The notes under the pieces were generated by a model. It ran no database searches. It was not told the origin of the DNA and saw only the letters and a list, made by a program, of their open reading frames with translations. Positions 31,381 to 42,389 of a stretch of DNA of 64,000 bases are shown here, in pieces. The translations under genes were made by a program, and so were the position numbers. Source of the DNA: Daphnia carinata (taxonomy: Eukaryota > Arthropoda > Branchiopoda > Diplostraca > Daphniidae); assembly GCF_022539665.2 (NCBI RefSeq), contig NC_081338.1:1674001-1738000 (forward strand), in the 5' to 3' direction. The first letter of the stretch is position 1. Every line of letters starts with the position of its first letter.

Positions 31381-33144
31381 AGTGATGATATCCTCATCCA
31401 TGCGCCTACTGAACAAGAACATGATAACCGCTATGCTGAGGTGATCAAACGGTTGGAGAGCAAACAGCTGACAATTAATGGCAAGAAGAAAAAGCTTAAG
31501 CAATCACGTGTGAAGTTTTTTGCCCTAGTGATTGGTGCTGAAGGTGCTGAGGTTGACCAACAAAAAGTGTCGGCAATTGAAAACTTTACGAGACCACAGT
31601 CAGTGTCAGAAGGGAAGAGTTGTATTGGCATGGCCAGCTATCGTAGCAGATTCATCAAGAATCATGCCGATTTCACAGAACCACTTCGTAGACTTACAAC
31701 GAACGAAGCAAAGACTCAATTCGTGTGGAATGAGCAATATGAAAACACCTTTCAGAAGTTGAAACAGGCGTTGGGCAACACCAGGAAGTTAGCATTCTTC
31801 GACCCAGAGTTGAAAATGGAACTGATAGTGGACGCGAGTCCTAAGGGACTGGATGGAATTTTGGCCCAAGTTAATAATAAAGGGGAACGTCAGATCATTG
31901 CTTACGCTAGTAAAGCACTGGACGCAACGGAAAAAAGATACTCACAAATCGAACGTGAAGCTTTAGCAATAATCTGGGGTTGTGACCATTTTCAGATCTA
32001 TTTGCTTGGATCTCATTTTACAGTAGTGACTGACCACAAACCTCTCGTGAGCATCTTTAATAACCCGACATCGGCATTAAGTGCTCGTCTAGAACGTTGG
32101 GTGCTGCGAAGACAACCGTTTGAGTTTACAGTTGCGTACAAGCCAGGTGCTGACAACGCGGCGGATTCTTTATCAAGACATCCGAAGAATACTTGTCTTT
32201 GTAAACAAGCGGAAGTTGGAAAGGAATTCGTCCGTTTTGTTAGCTGCCAAGCATTACCAGTGGCACTCTCTGCGGCAGAAATTTCCAAAGAAACTAGCAA
32301 GAATATGGATTTTCAATTGATCAAGAAGTCTATTATCACGGGCAAGTGGTATCCCCTGACTTCGGACTTAATGAAAGCTTATCACAAAATTAGGCAAGAG
32401 TTGACGGTGTCGGAGAATGGTGTAATTTTGAGGGGAACAAGAATTTGTGTTCCACCGTCTCTACAGAAACAAGTTCTCAACCAAGCCCACGACGGACATA
32501 TGGGCATGAACAAAACTAAAGCTTTGTTACGAACTAGATTGTGGTTTCCTCGGATGGACGAAGCGGTCGCGAAAATGGTCCAAAACTGTCTTCCGTGTCA
32601 AGCTGCGACATTAACTCCACCAAAAAGGCACCCGATCAAGATGTCTCCTTTGCCAGATTATCCCTGGCAACAGCTGAGTTTAGAATTTTCTAGTTTGCCA
32701 TCGGGTGAAGAATTGATGATCTTGATTGACGACTATTCAAGATTCCCAGAAATTGAAATCGTTCCGTCTACAGCTAGTCACCATGTTATTCCAAAGCTGG
32801 ACAAGCTATTATCGTCGTTTGGAATTCCTGAGGTCATTCGCACGGACAATAGTCCACCTTTTAATGGAAAGGAATTCTATAATTTCAGTCTACAGCTAGG
32901 ATTCAAGCATCGGAAAATAACACCAAGATGGCCGGAGGCCAATGGGCTGGTAGAGCGGTTTATGAAAACAGTCGCTAAAGTGATTCGGACTGCAGAAATT
33001 GAATGCAAAGATTGGAGACGCGAGTTATACCGTTTCCTGAGGAATAATAGAGCTACGCCGCATCCCGCCTTGAAGAAATCACCGTACAGCATCCTGATGG
33101 AACGGGAACCAAGAACTTTGCTGCCTGACGGACGCAGAGTATAA
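31369..33144 (+). pseudogene. Gypsy B RT C-terminus, RNase H and integrase
   Basis: A 591-codon open frame. It holds the RT DD box (VSDDILIHAP), the RT connection (YRSRFIKNHADFTEPL), RNase H (VDASPKGLDGILAQ, YSQIEREALAIIWG, VTDHKPL), the integrase zinc finger (HDGHMGMNKTK...CLPCQ) and the integrase core (LIDDYSRF, RTDNSPPFNG, EANGLVERF). The position of the first catalytic Asp, normally in a -DF-GP- context, reads LEFSSLP (Glu). It ends at 33144; a short tail to 33660 (GPY/F-like, acidic and Gln-rich) is frameshifted. Confidence 0.9.
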
Positions 33145-33829
33145 AGAACGGATCAAGAAATATGCAGATCAGCGTCGGCAGACCGTGGAACATCAGTTGA
33201 AGATTGGAGACACGGTTATCGTTAGAAAAGAAAAAGCTCTTTGAAAAAGTCGGAAAGCATTTACGAAGTGACACCATCGAAGGTGACCTGTGTCAAGGGA
33301 ACAATGATTACAGCGAAGTTCAAAAAGTCAAAGCATGTAATAACGCTAAATTCGTCATGTTTCAAAAAATTGCAGTGGAGGAAGAAAAAGGGAGTGTTGC
33401 GATTTCTTTGCCTGACGAGGAAGAAGAGGAGGTGGAGAGACAGCCAGTTGCTGTAAAAAAATTATCCTGAAGGGGAAGAGGATCCGGGACAAACCCAGAT
33501 GGAAATTTTCAACGAGGATCATCCCGATCATCTGGAAGAGGCGCAACCCGTACAACAACGAGAGGGCCAACAGAATCAGCAAATGGAGCCTCAACCGCGT
33601 CGGAGCAACCGGAGGAACCGTGGAGTGATGCCCGAGAGATTCCAAGCTGGCATCAGTTGATAATATTTGTTTCTTTTGTTTCTGTGTCTTGATGGTTTGG
33701 CTTATTCATCAGATATGTGGGCCTAAGCCGATTGTTTGTTTTTCTACCGAACCATTTTTGGAACTTATAGCAGTGAAGTGTTAATTGTGAAGAGTTGTAC
33801 TCTTTTGTTTAACGTTGGGAGGAGGGTAG

Positions 33830-34049
33830 TGTCTGTAAGCGATTCTGACCATTTGAGGTCACCCCTAACACTGTAATGGGAAACTAGAGGGCTTTGACCT
33901 AGGGGGGCCCAGTTAGTTAGGAAAGTGACTTGGAATAGGAATGATTGCGTAGTAGTCCCAATAAACGTACCAGCACAATTATCTCAGGGTATCCAGTTAA
34001 TTAATCAACATCCGGCTATCAAAACGCTTTATCTGAGCAAAACATTACA
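33830..34049 (+). repeat. 3' LTR of Gypsy B
   Basis: It starts TGTCTGTAAGCGATTCTGAC directly after a purine run (GTTGGGAGGAGGGTAG, the polypurine tract) and ends ACATTACA. It is the partner of 29234-29453. Confidence 0.92.
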
Positions 34050-35300
34050 GATTAGTAATTTGCCAATGGCTTTACAGTATTCGGGATCAGGTTTAATTCC
34101 TGCTTTGCTCACCATATTACCCAACATTTACACCCAGTCGTTCCCGAACACAGACTTCTCTGGTTTCAACTTTGGCCTTCCGCAAGCAAGGCAAGATTTT
34201 TTCAAGCTTCTCCAGGTGCTTTAACGCATGGTTTCCGAAAATTTCCACATCGTCCATATACACTAAGCAATCATTCCACTTCAATCCTGCCAATACTACG
34301 TCCATAAGCCGTTAGAACTTACTTGGTGCCGAGAATAACACAAACGGCATTACACGGAATTGGTAAATGCCGCCCGGTGTTGGAAAAGCTGTTTTTGGTT
34401 TATCTGCTTCCGCGACAGGTATCTGCGAGTATCCACTCTATAGATCCACAACGCTGATCAGTATCGCTCTTATCAATTGGGGCAGCCAATCGTCTATATA
34501 CAGAAGCAAGTAAACAATTTTTGGCGTCATATCCTCTAGAAGTCCGCAGTCGATACCAAATCACCATTTTCCGTCCTTCCTCTTCACTAGGACGATTGGT
34601 GACGACTAAAGGCTTTGAACAGGTTCAATAGCCCCATGTCTTAGTATCTTACCTCGGCCTTGATCAGCTCCCGTTCCCGCCATTCCCCTTCTCCTTGGCA
34701 GTTGCTTAATCACGTCTATATGCGGATATACCTTACCCAAGAACCGTGCGTATCGTGTAATTGTCCTTTCACCTAGGAATCGGCACCGCATTCCTTTTCG
34801 GTACTGAAGCACGCATTGTTACTATCACTGTCTTTGTTTCATTCCAGCAGATCGCTCCGATATTGATCGTTCCGTGCACCACTGCGGATCACAAAATCAA
34901 ATTGTGCGCTACCGAAAAACTTTCATTACTTCCTTCCAATGATGAAATCTGGTTCAGAAACGTTTTCAAAACGACAGCTTCTCCGCCTAATTATTAATTG
35001 CATTTATGGAAACTTATCCCGTTGCTGGCATCGGCTGTCTAAACCATTGATCCATCCCATGTGGCTCTTCTTTTTTTACTGGCTAGCGATGGTGAAATCA
35101 GTGAAGTAGTCGTCCCCTTGTCCATTAACGCTTCAACCAGCCATCCACTAATCGAAATTCCTTTGTTCGGGTGCTGATTACTGCCATTGGTTGGCTCAGC
35201 CATTGGACCTCTCCGCCAATCACAGCGCATGCAGCTTTATGCTCCTCCACCTCAGGTTTTGCTAACTTTGCCTTTCCTTTTTCTCTTTCTTTGGACAAAT
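34050..35300 (-). pseudogene. Gypsy A protease and reverse transcriptase remnant
   Basis: From right to left on the minus strand: a protease-like segment (ISGWLVEALMDKGTTTSLIS, family DTGA with Asp kept and Thr changed to Lys), then RT pieces RRKDGKWWFGIDC, SGYSQIPVAEADKPK-like sequence, FRVMPFVLFSAPS and CLVYMDDVEIFG (catalytic MDD intact). The reading breaks off near 34100, where Gypsy B has inserted, and resumes at 29233. Multiple stops and shifts make it long dead. Gag would lie toward 35860 but is not recognisable. Confidence 0.78.
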
Positions 35301-35864
35301 TAGCGTGCTATGCGCACACAACAGCGGATCGGATTTTTCTTCTTCAGCTTCCTGTTATATTCGCCTTTTCGCATTTGTTCGCTTGCTTCCAAGGCAGTAC
35401 CCTTGACCTAGTCGGCTCATCTTTCAGCTCTTATGTTTTGCTCGTGTACTTTGTCAAGACGTACTGTCCTAACGGAGTTCTTCCATTCTCGCTGCGTTCG
35501 TCCTTGTAGTCTCCTCGAGTAATTCATCGTATTTCTTGATGGCGAGTACATAGCCTTTCTTACAGCGCCAGACGCATCCCCCAGAAGCGGTAACCGATGC
35601 GTTTCTCTTCCGCCATATAAGACTACCACCAATAACTGTTTCAAGAACAGCATCTTGATCACGGCCACTTCAACAGTCTTTAAAACATGTCTATCCGTTA
35701 TAGAAATTTTTCCTTTGTTGCATCCGTCCGATTTTTCCTTTGATAGATTTCGTGTTCTGCAACCCCTTTCTCACGAAGTATGCAATAAAGAGAGAAGAAG
35801 AGAAAATTGTGAAAATAAAAGGAAAACAAGGAGCTAAATGAAACAGAGTCAATGCTTCAGAATC
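35301..35864. other. Probable 5' remnant of Gypsy A
   Basis: No clear motif. It lies between the Gypsy A protease and the DIRS terminus, so Gag or leader of Gypsy A is the likely origin, by position only. Confidence 0.35.
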
Positions 35865-35998
35865 AATTCTTGAATTGCTCGAGGGATCGCGTCAGCGATC
35901 CAGCTGAGCAATTGTAATTATAAGTGGAAAAACGGAGAGATACTTTTACAGTGTTGATACGTTTATTTTTTAAGCTTTCCAAAGTCTTTTTCGCGCCA
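35865..35998. repeat. DIRS left inverted terminal repeat and extension
   Basis: The inner part (TTTTACAGTGTTGATACGTT through GACTTTGG-complement, about 35945-35990) is the reverse complement of 42400-42450. The outer part (AATTCTTGAATTGCTCGAGG, GATCCAGCTGAGCAATTG, AGTGGAAAAACGGAGAGA) is the reverse complement of the first part of the internal complementary region at 36325-36415. Confidence 0.88.
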
Positions 35999-36321
35999 TT
36001 ATCGCGCTTCTTACCTCAGACCCGTTAGCTTCTGAGTGCGGATCCACAGGTGAGGGATGGGAGGAACACAAGGTAGGAATTGAAAGAGATATAACAGAAA
36101 TAATGGGAATTTCTGGAAGACTTTCTCTTGCTAATACGGCATGCCTGACTGGGGCAAACAGATGGTACTTCGAGTCTGTTATTTCGCTGCTTCCTTGACT
36201 TGCCTCAAAGGTCCCTGTCTTCCTTGACCTCCTCCCCTGCTCCTGCATTTGGATATCAGAACACCAGAGACTTTTAAAAAACAAAAACAAATTTTTTTTT
36301 TAGTTTTTTTTTGGGAGGGAA

Positions 36322-36450
36322 ATAGACTGTAAAAGTTTCTCTCCGTTTTTCCACTTATAATTACAATTGCTCAGCTGGATCGCTAACGCGATCCCTCGAG
36401 CAATTCAAGAATTATAAGCAAAAAAACTCCGCTCCACTTTTACAGTGACT
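36322..36450. repeat. DIRS internal complementary region (circle junction)
   Basis: One half (TCTCTCCGTTTTTCCACTTA ... GAGCAATTCAAGAATT) is complementary to the left terminus. The adjoining half (ATAAGCAAAAAAACTCCGCT, CCACTTTTACAGTG) is complementary to the right terminus at 42440-42478. Having both termini side by side is what is expected for the DIRS internal complementary region used to close the circular DNA. Confidence 0.88.
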
Positions 36451-37442
36451 TCAAAGCCTGACTTGAGCGGAAAAATGGGGTTCAGGAACCGCCTGAGTAA
36501 GCGAAGTGCTAGCGTGTGCCGTACGCCTATAGAAGCGTGTGAAGGTCGATTCTGCTGTCCAATTGCCCGTTGCCAAAACAGAGTCAATCAAGATGTCTTG
36601 CGCTATCGCGCGAGACGCCGCTGCACCCCTTGTTGAGTGGGCTGTAAAAGACACCTCCACACCTGCCTCTATTAGGACCGATTTGATCCAGCGGCTTACC
36701 GTGCTGGCAGACACTTGTCTAAATGGTGAAATTACTCCCAAAAGGAGATTGCTATTGTTGTTTCCGATTCTTTTCCCGTCGGTAGCGAGAAGGTAGGCGC
36801 CCAAGCAGTGGACTGGGCAAATCAGCGGATCATTAATCTGTTGATCCGTATCGTCTGGGGCGCCCCGCTGCATTGTGCTTTTCTCGGCTTGCTGAGGGGA
36901 AATGAGGCTCCGGCATCAGAATATCTTACTGAATGACGGACAATAGAGCTAAACTCTGAGACTCTGAGGAAAGATGCTAGCGCTAACAACGTAGCTAGCT
37001 TCTTAGACAAATGAGTCTGGCTGAGCTGGTCATTAGGACTCCAAGCTGCTAGAAAAGCAACCATTTGGCTCACATCCCAGGTGCTGGAGTATTTCGGCCG
37101 AGGTGGGTTGCGGTTAAAGCCCCCTCTCAACAGCTGCTTGACCGATGTTAGCTGCCCCATCGGAAGGGAACCCGTCTGTTCTAAGGTGGTCGACAGCATC
37201 GACCTATTGATGTTGAGAAGGCTGTACGAGCACTTCCCTGCATGCAGCTCGGCCAAATACTCCAGCAATGAGTTCACAGAACCTGACACGGGATCCAGAT
37301 TCCGTCTGCGGCACCAACCGAGCCAGTTGTTCCAGGCAGACTGGTAAGCAGCTCGTGTGGAGTTGCGTGTCCCGTCCAGCAGTAGTTTGACCACCGTCTC
37401 CGAAAGGCCCTGGCTTTTGAAACGTTGCCTGATAACTTCCAT
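36451..37442 (-). pseudogene. DIRS tyrosine recombinase
   Basis: An ATG at 37442. The N-terminal SAM-like core-binding part (TRAAYQSAWNNWLGWCRRR, SLLEYLAELHAG) is followed by the catalytic domain: Arg in ALASFLRVSEFSS, then the H-x-x-R box AHSTRGAAASRAIAQ, and the C-terminal GNWTAESTFTRFYRR with the nucleophile Tyr. One frameshift near 36870 splits the ORF (SKPRKAQ to GAPDDTDQQIND). It would recombine the circular cDNA into the genome. Confidence 0.92.
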
Positions 37443-37452
37443 GCGATGAGGG

Positions 37453-38203
37453 TTAACGGAAGCGGGTGTGATTACGCTCTCGCAACGTCAGCAGCTTGGC
37501 GCCCGGCCTCATTACTCTTGGTACGTCCACCGCCCTCTCTAAGAGGACCAGATACCACGGGGCCCTGGGCCAGTATAGCGTGACAAGAACCACCGAAGCG
37601 CTTTCTCTGCTTATCCCCGCCAGGCTCCTGAGAAGAAGGCCAAAGAGGGGGAAGACATAAGCTTTTAATCCTTTCCAGCTCGTCGTAAACGCATCTACTC
37701 CGGCTGCTCCTGGTTGCGGAGCCCAAGCGTAAGATTTCGGCAGCTTGCTGTTCCAGGCGGCCGCGAACAGATCCACTTGGCATATCCAAATTCGGTTTAA
37801 CGCTGCAAACACGTCTTGGTTGAGTGCCCAGTCGCTGCTGTCTAGATTCGCCCTCGATTCTCTGTCGGCGATCTCGTTCAGGTGTCCCGGCAAGTAACCT
37901 GCGTGGATGGAAATGTGACGGCACTCGCACCATGACGAAATTTGGCCAGCTAGTTTGGAAAGGGATCTCGAATAGGTCGCTCCTCCTCTGTTTATGTAAC
38001 ATACTGCGGTGTATTATCTAGCTGGAGCGAAACGGAAATGCTGGATGACTCTCGCTTATGTGCCGTGAAGCGTCTTCAACCGACCATGGGCCTCTGGTGG
38101 TGATTTTATTGCATACTGCCCCCCATCCGGTCAGTGATGCGTCCGAAAAAATAGTCAAATCTGGGTCACCGGAAAAAATGACTTTACCCTTTGAAGAGTC
38201 CAT
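37453..38203 (-). pseudogene. DIRS RNase H and following Pol region
   Basis: The RNase H start is TIFSDASLTGWGAVCNK (catalytic Asp present), then frame changes near 38040-37900 lead into IADRESRANLDSSDWALN, VDLFAAAWNSKLPKSYAW and VDAFTTSWKGLKAYVFPLF, the characteristic DIRS Pol C-terminal segment ending before the recombinase. A TGA near 38216 (ADLS-stop-WIAS) separates it from RT. Confidence 0.85.
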
Positions 38204-38215
38204 ACTCGCGATCCA

Positions 38216-39245
38216 TCAGCTAAGGTCGGCTTTTGCTTCGACGGAAAGGGTCATGAAACTTTCGAAGTCCCCCACGTTCCTGTGAAGGGCTCTTATCAAA
38301 TCGCCCTGGAACTTTCTGTAGTGAGCCTGAGCGAACGGTACAGCCGGGATGGCCCAAGCGAAGTTACCCATTACCTTCGCGAGGTCCCTTAATTTTATTC
38401 TATTTCTGCACAGGGCTGGAACGCAAAGATTGCGAGTCTTTTCTCTCTTAGCTTCCGGAAGGATGAAAGCCAGCGACGGGGAATCCAAAACCATCCCTAG
38501 AAATTCCAAATTTTGGGTGGGGAAATGGATGCGTTTTTTCCCAGTTGATGAAAAAACCTAGATCTTGTAGGAGACTTGAGGCCAAAGCGAAGTCCGCCAA
38601 CAACCCCTCCCTCCTCTCATTAAAAAATAACATGTCGTCCAGGTAAATGATTACCCTCACTCCTTTTGAGCGAAGGGCCGCCATTACGGGCTTTAGCAGT
38701 TTTGTAAAGACCCGCGGGGCCGGCGCCATCCCAAAAGGCAGACATGTAAATTGGTAGGCGGTTTTTCTCCAACGAAAACGAAGAAATGGTTGGTGGGCGT
38801 TGCACACCGGTACTGTGAGGTAAGCATCCTTTAAGTCCAGTTTTGACAATCAGTCCCCCTTTTTTAGTAAGTTTCTAACGATGTCCAAACCCTCCATTTT
38901 AAAGTGTTTGTACGCTACATGACGGTTAAGATTTTTCAAATTGATTATCGGCCTATAACCCCCCGCTGTCTTAGGGATGGCGAACAACATACTGTAAAAC
39001 CCCGGCGTTTCAGGGGCTTTGATAATCGCCTGCTTCCTTAGCAAATCCGAGACTTCAGCGTCGCAGACTAATTCCATCTGTTGATTCATAACAGATTCCT
39101 CCAGTTCTGTCTGTTGAAACGGCCTAGAGTCAAACTCGATTTTGAAACCGGATTCTATGATCCCAAGGATCCAGGGATCCTTGGTTACGGAACGCCATTC
39201 TGCGGAAAAAAATTTAAGTCTAGCTCCTACATTTTTGTTCACCAC
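38216..39245 (-). pseudogene. DIRS reverse transcriptase
   Basis: YSMLFAIPKTAGGYRPIINL, then a stop at 38850 (KKGD-stop-LSKLDLKDAYL, a TGA where Trp is usual), then YQFTCLPFGMAPAPRVF, the catalytic VIIYLDDMLFF, and after a frameshift near 38510 LEFLGMVLDSP and KLRDLAKVMGNFAWAIPAV. Motif order and LDD box fit DIRS RT. Confidence 0.92.
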
Positions 39246-39263
39246 GGCCGACGCCGCCCAGCC

Positions 39264-40004
39264 CTAGTCGAAATTCTCCCCAAAAAATGGAACTAAAGGA
39301 GAGGGATACTTGTCATACCTTGTCTGGTAAGTACGTCTATCGGCTGGTTCCGCTTGCGTCGACGTCCCGGGGCACGGTTCTTCCTGCTTTTCCGACTTTT
39401 TTTGTGGCGTCTTATGGCTAAAACCTCCACTGACCCGCCCGGTCGATGCGACCTTTTGCAATTTTGCGTCATCGTCGGTTCCTTGCAGTAGGGCTGACGT
39501 AAAAGTCGGTCCAAAAAGTTGTGCCACTTCTGAAGGAGAGAAGCCGGATCCTTCAAAAGGGTCTTGAAACGTGGAAAAACGCTATTCATAACGTTGGCCC
39601 TCCTGTTTTTTTAAATGAAAAAGTGTGCTTCTGCCCAGAGACGGATCGTGCTCTCTAGTATAGTTCCTTCTTCCGAGTTCGGGGCAAGACGATTCCAAAG
39701 CGAAATAAGCGGTCTTACGATGACCAGTACCTTGAGCTGGGTTAATTTCCAAATCAATTCTCTCTGCGTGATGAACTTGCTGTGCCTGTTACGGTTTATC
39801 TGCCGTTCTACTACGTCGTCTATCTTGAGGCATGACAACAGAAAATTCTCGTCCTCAAACGCGGGCTTGAAAATCTCTCTTAGCTCCCTAGTTTTGGCAG
39901 GCTGCTGCCCCACCGACATCCATGATGCTAATTGCGCCGACGCTTCCTTCGGAAAGACCCGGTCCAGAACGGGTGTCGGCGTAGGTCTCCGCTGAATCAG
40001 CGGA
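39264..40004 (-). pseudogene. DIRS Gag, C-terminal part
   Basis: Minus-strand frames include TPTPVLDRVFPKEASAQLAS, ITQRELIWKLTQLKVLV and SLLQKWHNFLDRLLRQ. The upstream end runs straight into hAT transposase sequence near 40005 (junction in GHVFPLI/QRRPTPT), because a hAT element has split the gene. A stop at 39611 and frame changes at about 39300 damage the rest. Confidence 0.7.
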
Positions 40005-42010
40005 AAAACATGGCCCAAGAAACAGTTGTCCTCACCCTGAAGAAGATCCAGATAAATTGCAATAGGCTGCATTATTGCAAAATATTCAAATAGGTATTCA
40101 AGATCTTCTTCGTTTATAGATGTGATGGCAAGCTGTTCGCATAAGGAAATCAGGAGTTTATGGTCAAGGTTTAATACCACGGCCAAAGAATCGAACAATG
40201 AATTCCACCTCGTTGTGCAAGGAGTTGGGAGATAACGACCTATATGGTGGCAAACCGAACGATTTCAAGAGATGAAAATTATACTGTTATATGATTTTGA
40301 CACAATAATTGTACCTAGTTTTTGTTTTGCCAGATCACTAGCTTTGGTACTTCTGCCACACTTGTTCCATAGATCTGTAACTCTTTTCAAAGCTCGATTG
40401 AAAAAAACCTTAAAAGACGAGTTAGATTTTAAGATAGCTTCCATATCAGTTGTTGCCAATAAGTTTAAAGTATGTGCTGCGCAACGAATATGAGCCGGTA
40501 GCCAAATATTTCTGTCTTCATCGTCGTCACAAACAGTAGAACTAAGAAGCTCGTAAGAATCAATTTCTTCGATATTGTCATTCACTGACACGCCATCGAC
40601 TTCCTCTCCAGCTAATTGGGATAGAATTTCTTCTGGAATTTCTTCCATGTCTTTGTCTGTTTCTATAGTTTCAACGCAAACATTAGAACTGATTTCTTGG
40701 CTATTGTTTTCATCAGCAGAAGCCATGTAGGGAGGGGCAAAATAAACCCGCATAGCTTTGACGAAATTAGACCCATTGTCTGTAACAATGTGTTGGACTT
40801 TTCCTTAAGTTCGTGGTCGAGAATGATGGAATGGATGAAATTTGCGATTTTGTCATACGTATGACTTCCTATAAGTAAACGTAAGTTATGGAAAAAAATC
40901 ATGACATAATGTATATATTGTATAAAGTAATACCTATGAATCTCTTTAAACCTATTGCTGCCGAGTGGCGCTTTAATGTAATTCCATCTAGCCAATGGGC
41001 AGTCACACCCAGAAAACTTCTGCGCCTCGAACTCCAAATATCGGTAGTTAAAGAAACAACAGCTACTTTGCTAAATGTAGCCTTTAAATTGCTATGAAAT
41101 TTGGCGAAATTTTTAGCTATCAAAGAGCAAAGAGTTTTGGACGAGAACAAAATAGTTTTTGAATTTAAGGCCTGCAACATCTTTTTGAAAAAATAGGAAT
41201 CCACTGTTGATAAGGGTAAAGCGTCGGCTATGATGTAATCTAGAATTCTTTGGTTGATTTTTTCTGGGAGTGGAGGTCGGACAAAAAACTCACTCGCCCT
41301 AGCTTTAGCTGCAATTTTCTGGCTATCAGTAAGTTTAGTCTTGGCAGAGGTTTCTACCCGTTTTCTTATCTCAGATTTCTTTGCTAATTTATCCTTTTCA
41401 TTTTGAAGCTTGAACGTGGAATATTCAGACGAGAGGATCTAAATAGCACAGTATAAAGAATCAATACTTTTCGCATAAAATTGTTTGTACCTGATCGTAG
41501 TGTCTCGAAAAATTAGTATTTGCACCTCGACGCCCAGAAATCAATTTCTTACATAATCCATACTTCCCACGAATGTTTTGGTTGTAAGGTGGAGTTGAAT
41601 CAGTCAAATCTTTTGGAAAAACAGACAGGGCAAAAATACCCACCTTGAACCACAAAAAAAGACTTTTCAGTCGAACTATGCTCTAAGTCAACAACATTAT
41701 TGTCCTCAAAATCAATTTCCTCTAACGACTCGTTTGAAGCCATGTTTTTATTATCCTCACAAACACTTTAGCACTAGATACTTTACTATAAGCACTATGT
41801 TTTGTTATAATCCTGTCAAAAGGGAATAAGAACAATGGCTAATGGGCCTGTACTTAAAGTAAACCTAAAAATTATTTGATTTTGATTTGGAATCGATTTG
41901 TGTGAAGGATAAAATCATCATCAAAATCCCCATTTTAAAAATGATTTTTAAATCAAAATCAAAATCATAAAAATTCAATTTAAATCATGATTTAAATCAT
42001 TTTTGATTTA
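40005..42010 (-). mobile_element. hAT element 1 inside the DIRS Gag gene
   Basis: The minus strand encodes a hAT transposase: FSSKTLCSLIAKNFAKF, VSLTTDIWSSRRRSFLG, VTAHWLD, then AHIRCAAHTLNLLATTD, LWNKCGRSTKASDLAKQK, and after a 75-bp GT-AG intron (40240-40314) TPCTTRWNSLFDSL and IMQPIAIYLDLLQGEDN. It stops abruptly near 40005, before the C-terminal dimerisation domain, so the 3' part is deleted. The 5' side is bounded by AT-rich GATTTAAATCA repeats near 41950-42010. Several stops and shifts occur (for example near 41600 and 40760-40900). Confidence 0.85.
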
Positions 42011-42345
42011 AATCGTTGATGATTTGGCGACTGCCGCTGAGACCTTGACCTACGCTCTCTGCGTCTAGATCTTGCACGGCTCCTTGAATCCCGTCGGGGT
42101 GAACGCCTGCGATGCCGAAGATTTGATCTCGATCGATCGCGCCGACTGCTTTCCCTGCTCCTGCCTCTCCCGTATTCACACCGATCCCGCGAACGTGATG
42201 GTTCGTGCCGTCTGGAACGGGATCGCGATCTTGATAGTCTAGATGCTCCAGGCAACGGAAGATTTCTCCTCACAACATCCTCACAATTAACTCTCGAGTC
42301 TATGGAGTAAGACCCTTCGCTATGCGGAGAAGTGGCGAAATCCAT
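42011..42345 (-). pseudogene. DIRS Gag N-terminus, RS-rich
   Basis: An ATG at 42345 (MDFATSPHSEGSYSID). From about residue 35 it becomes an Arg/Ser dipeptide-rich stretch (RLSRSRSRSRRHEPSRSRD and on to RRRERRSRSQRQSPN). It then enters the GATTTAAATC terminal repeats of the inserted hAT. RS-rich starts are seen in some DIRS Gag proteins and may bind RNA or nuclear splicing factors (inference). Confidence 0.75.
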
Positions 42346-42389
42346 GATTGCACTCAGTGAAAGCTAAAAACGGTTTGAGGCGGGAAGCG

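Larger units (their letters stand above)
29234..34049 (+). mobile_element. Gypsy B LTR retrotransposon
   Basis: A 4816-bp element bounded by two 220-bp direct repeats (29234-29453, 33830-34049). It encodes Gag, protease, RT, RNase H and integrase in the Gypsy order on the plus strand. The coding region is broken by several stops and at least two frameshifts. It sits inside the RT of Gypsy A. I could not find matching 4-5 bp duplications next to the LTRs. Confidence 0.93.

Noticed and set aside
31369-33144. Gypsy B polymerase as an intact, active enzyme.
   Set aside because: Upstream stops and frameshifts, a lost zinc-knuckle Cys and the Glu at the first integrase site argue against activity.
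40272-40493. Plus-strand ORFs such as 40272-40493 and other frames opposite hAT, Gypsy and DIRS genes.
   Set aside because: They are antisense shadows of well-supported minus-strand coding regions.
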